This document shows, piece by piece, positions 5,559 to 5,699 of a stretch of DNA of 5,699 nt. Every line of letters begins with the position of its first letter. Within the stretch, counting starts at the first letter, position 1. The notes beneath the pieces were generated by a model. The model was not told where the DNA came from. It saw only the letters and a program-made list of their open reading frames with translations, and ran no database searches. Made by a program: the position numbers and the translations under genes. This stretch comes from Candidatus Bathyarchaeota archaeon (GTDB lineage: Archaea > Thermoproteota > Bathyarchaeia > TCS64), in assembly GCA_030601645.1 (NCBI GenBank), contig JAUWBQ010000125.1, positions 1 to 5,699 of the forward strand. Direction: 5' to 3'.

Positions 5559-5699
5559 ATGGTTAAAGTTGAGCTCAAAGGGGTCACGAAAAGGTTTGGG
5601 GATGTCGTGGCCGCGGGAGATGTAACCCTCCAGATCGAGGACGGGGAGTTCTTCACCTTCCTCGGGCCCAGCGGATGCGGTAAGACCACCACGATGAGG
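5559..5699 (+). CDS. ABC importer ATPase (5' part, runs off the window)
   Basis: The first 47 codons of the nucleotide-binding subunit that drives the importer, without a stop before the window ends. Visible features: '[15 protein letters not shown]', where F13 fits the A-loop aromatic that stacks on adenine, and the Walker A motif G36-P-S-G-C-G-K-T43 (nt 5664-5687). The '[17 protein letters not shown]' run is typical of the FbpC/PotA/UgpC-like (COG3842/COG3839) group. The Q-loop, signature, Walker B and any C-terminal TOBE/regulatory domain lie beyond the window, so the subfamily and any regulation cannot be judged. The ATG is supported by GGAG 8 bases upstream and the 3-bp gap to the permease. 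Confidence 0.93.
   Translation, partial: MVKVELKGVTKRFGDVVAAGDVTLQIEDGEFFTFLGPSGCGKTTTMR

Overview
The window looks archaeal. The tRNA-Leu gene has a 20-nt intron that folds into a textbook bulge-helix-bulge splice motif, TATA-like boxes sit about 26-35 bases upstream of gene starts, possible terminators are plain T-tracts, and both tRNA genes encode their 3' CCA. The secreted proteins (a coiled-coil protein with a C-terminal membrane anchor, and a binding protein on an N-terminal anchor carrying PEGA-like domains) fit a TACK-type archaeon such as a bathyarchaeote. That lineage is a guess from protein style, not something the sequence proves.

Layout. Bases 1-58 hold no gene, only A-runs that could end the tRNA-Arg transcript. 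Bases 62-136 (minus) are tRNA-Arg(CCT) and 232-336 (plus) are tRNA-Leu(TAA) with its intron. The two are divergent across a 95-bp promoter region. Bases 340-398 hold a T-tract terminator candidate for the next gene. Bases 399-1637 (minus) encode a secreted, membrane-anchored protein with a GATase-like sensor-type domain, a very regular acidic coiled coil and a C-terminal membrane helix. Bases 1638-1742 are a compact divergent promoter region. Bases 1743-5699 (plus) carry an ABC importer operon: a membrane-anchored substrate-binding protein (647 aa), a fused two-domain permease (610 aa) and the first 47 codons of the ATPase, which runs off the window.

How it works together. The three plus-strand genes form one Fe3+/spermidine/thiamine-type (COG1840/COG1178/COG3842-like) importer. 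The anchored binding protein captures a solute outside the membrane, the fused permease supplies both halves of the channel, and the ATPase powers it. The substrate cannot be read from the sequence. The ferric-binding tyrosine pair of FbpA-type proteins is not clearly preserved, so calling it an iron transporter would overreach. The divergent stalk protein shares the control region and may belong to the same cell-surface system.

Nothing here is a clear-cut new system. The best candidates for something under-described are the unusual domain architectures of the anchored binding protein and the acidic stalk protein, and their divergent pairing.
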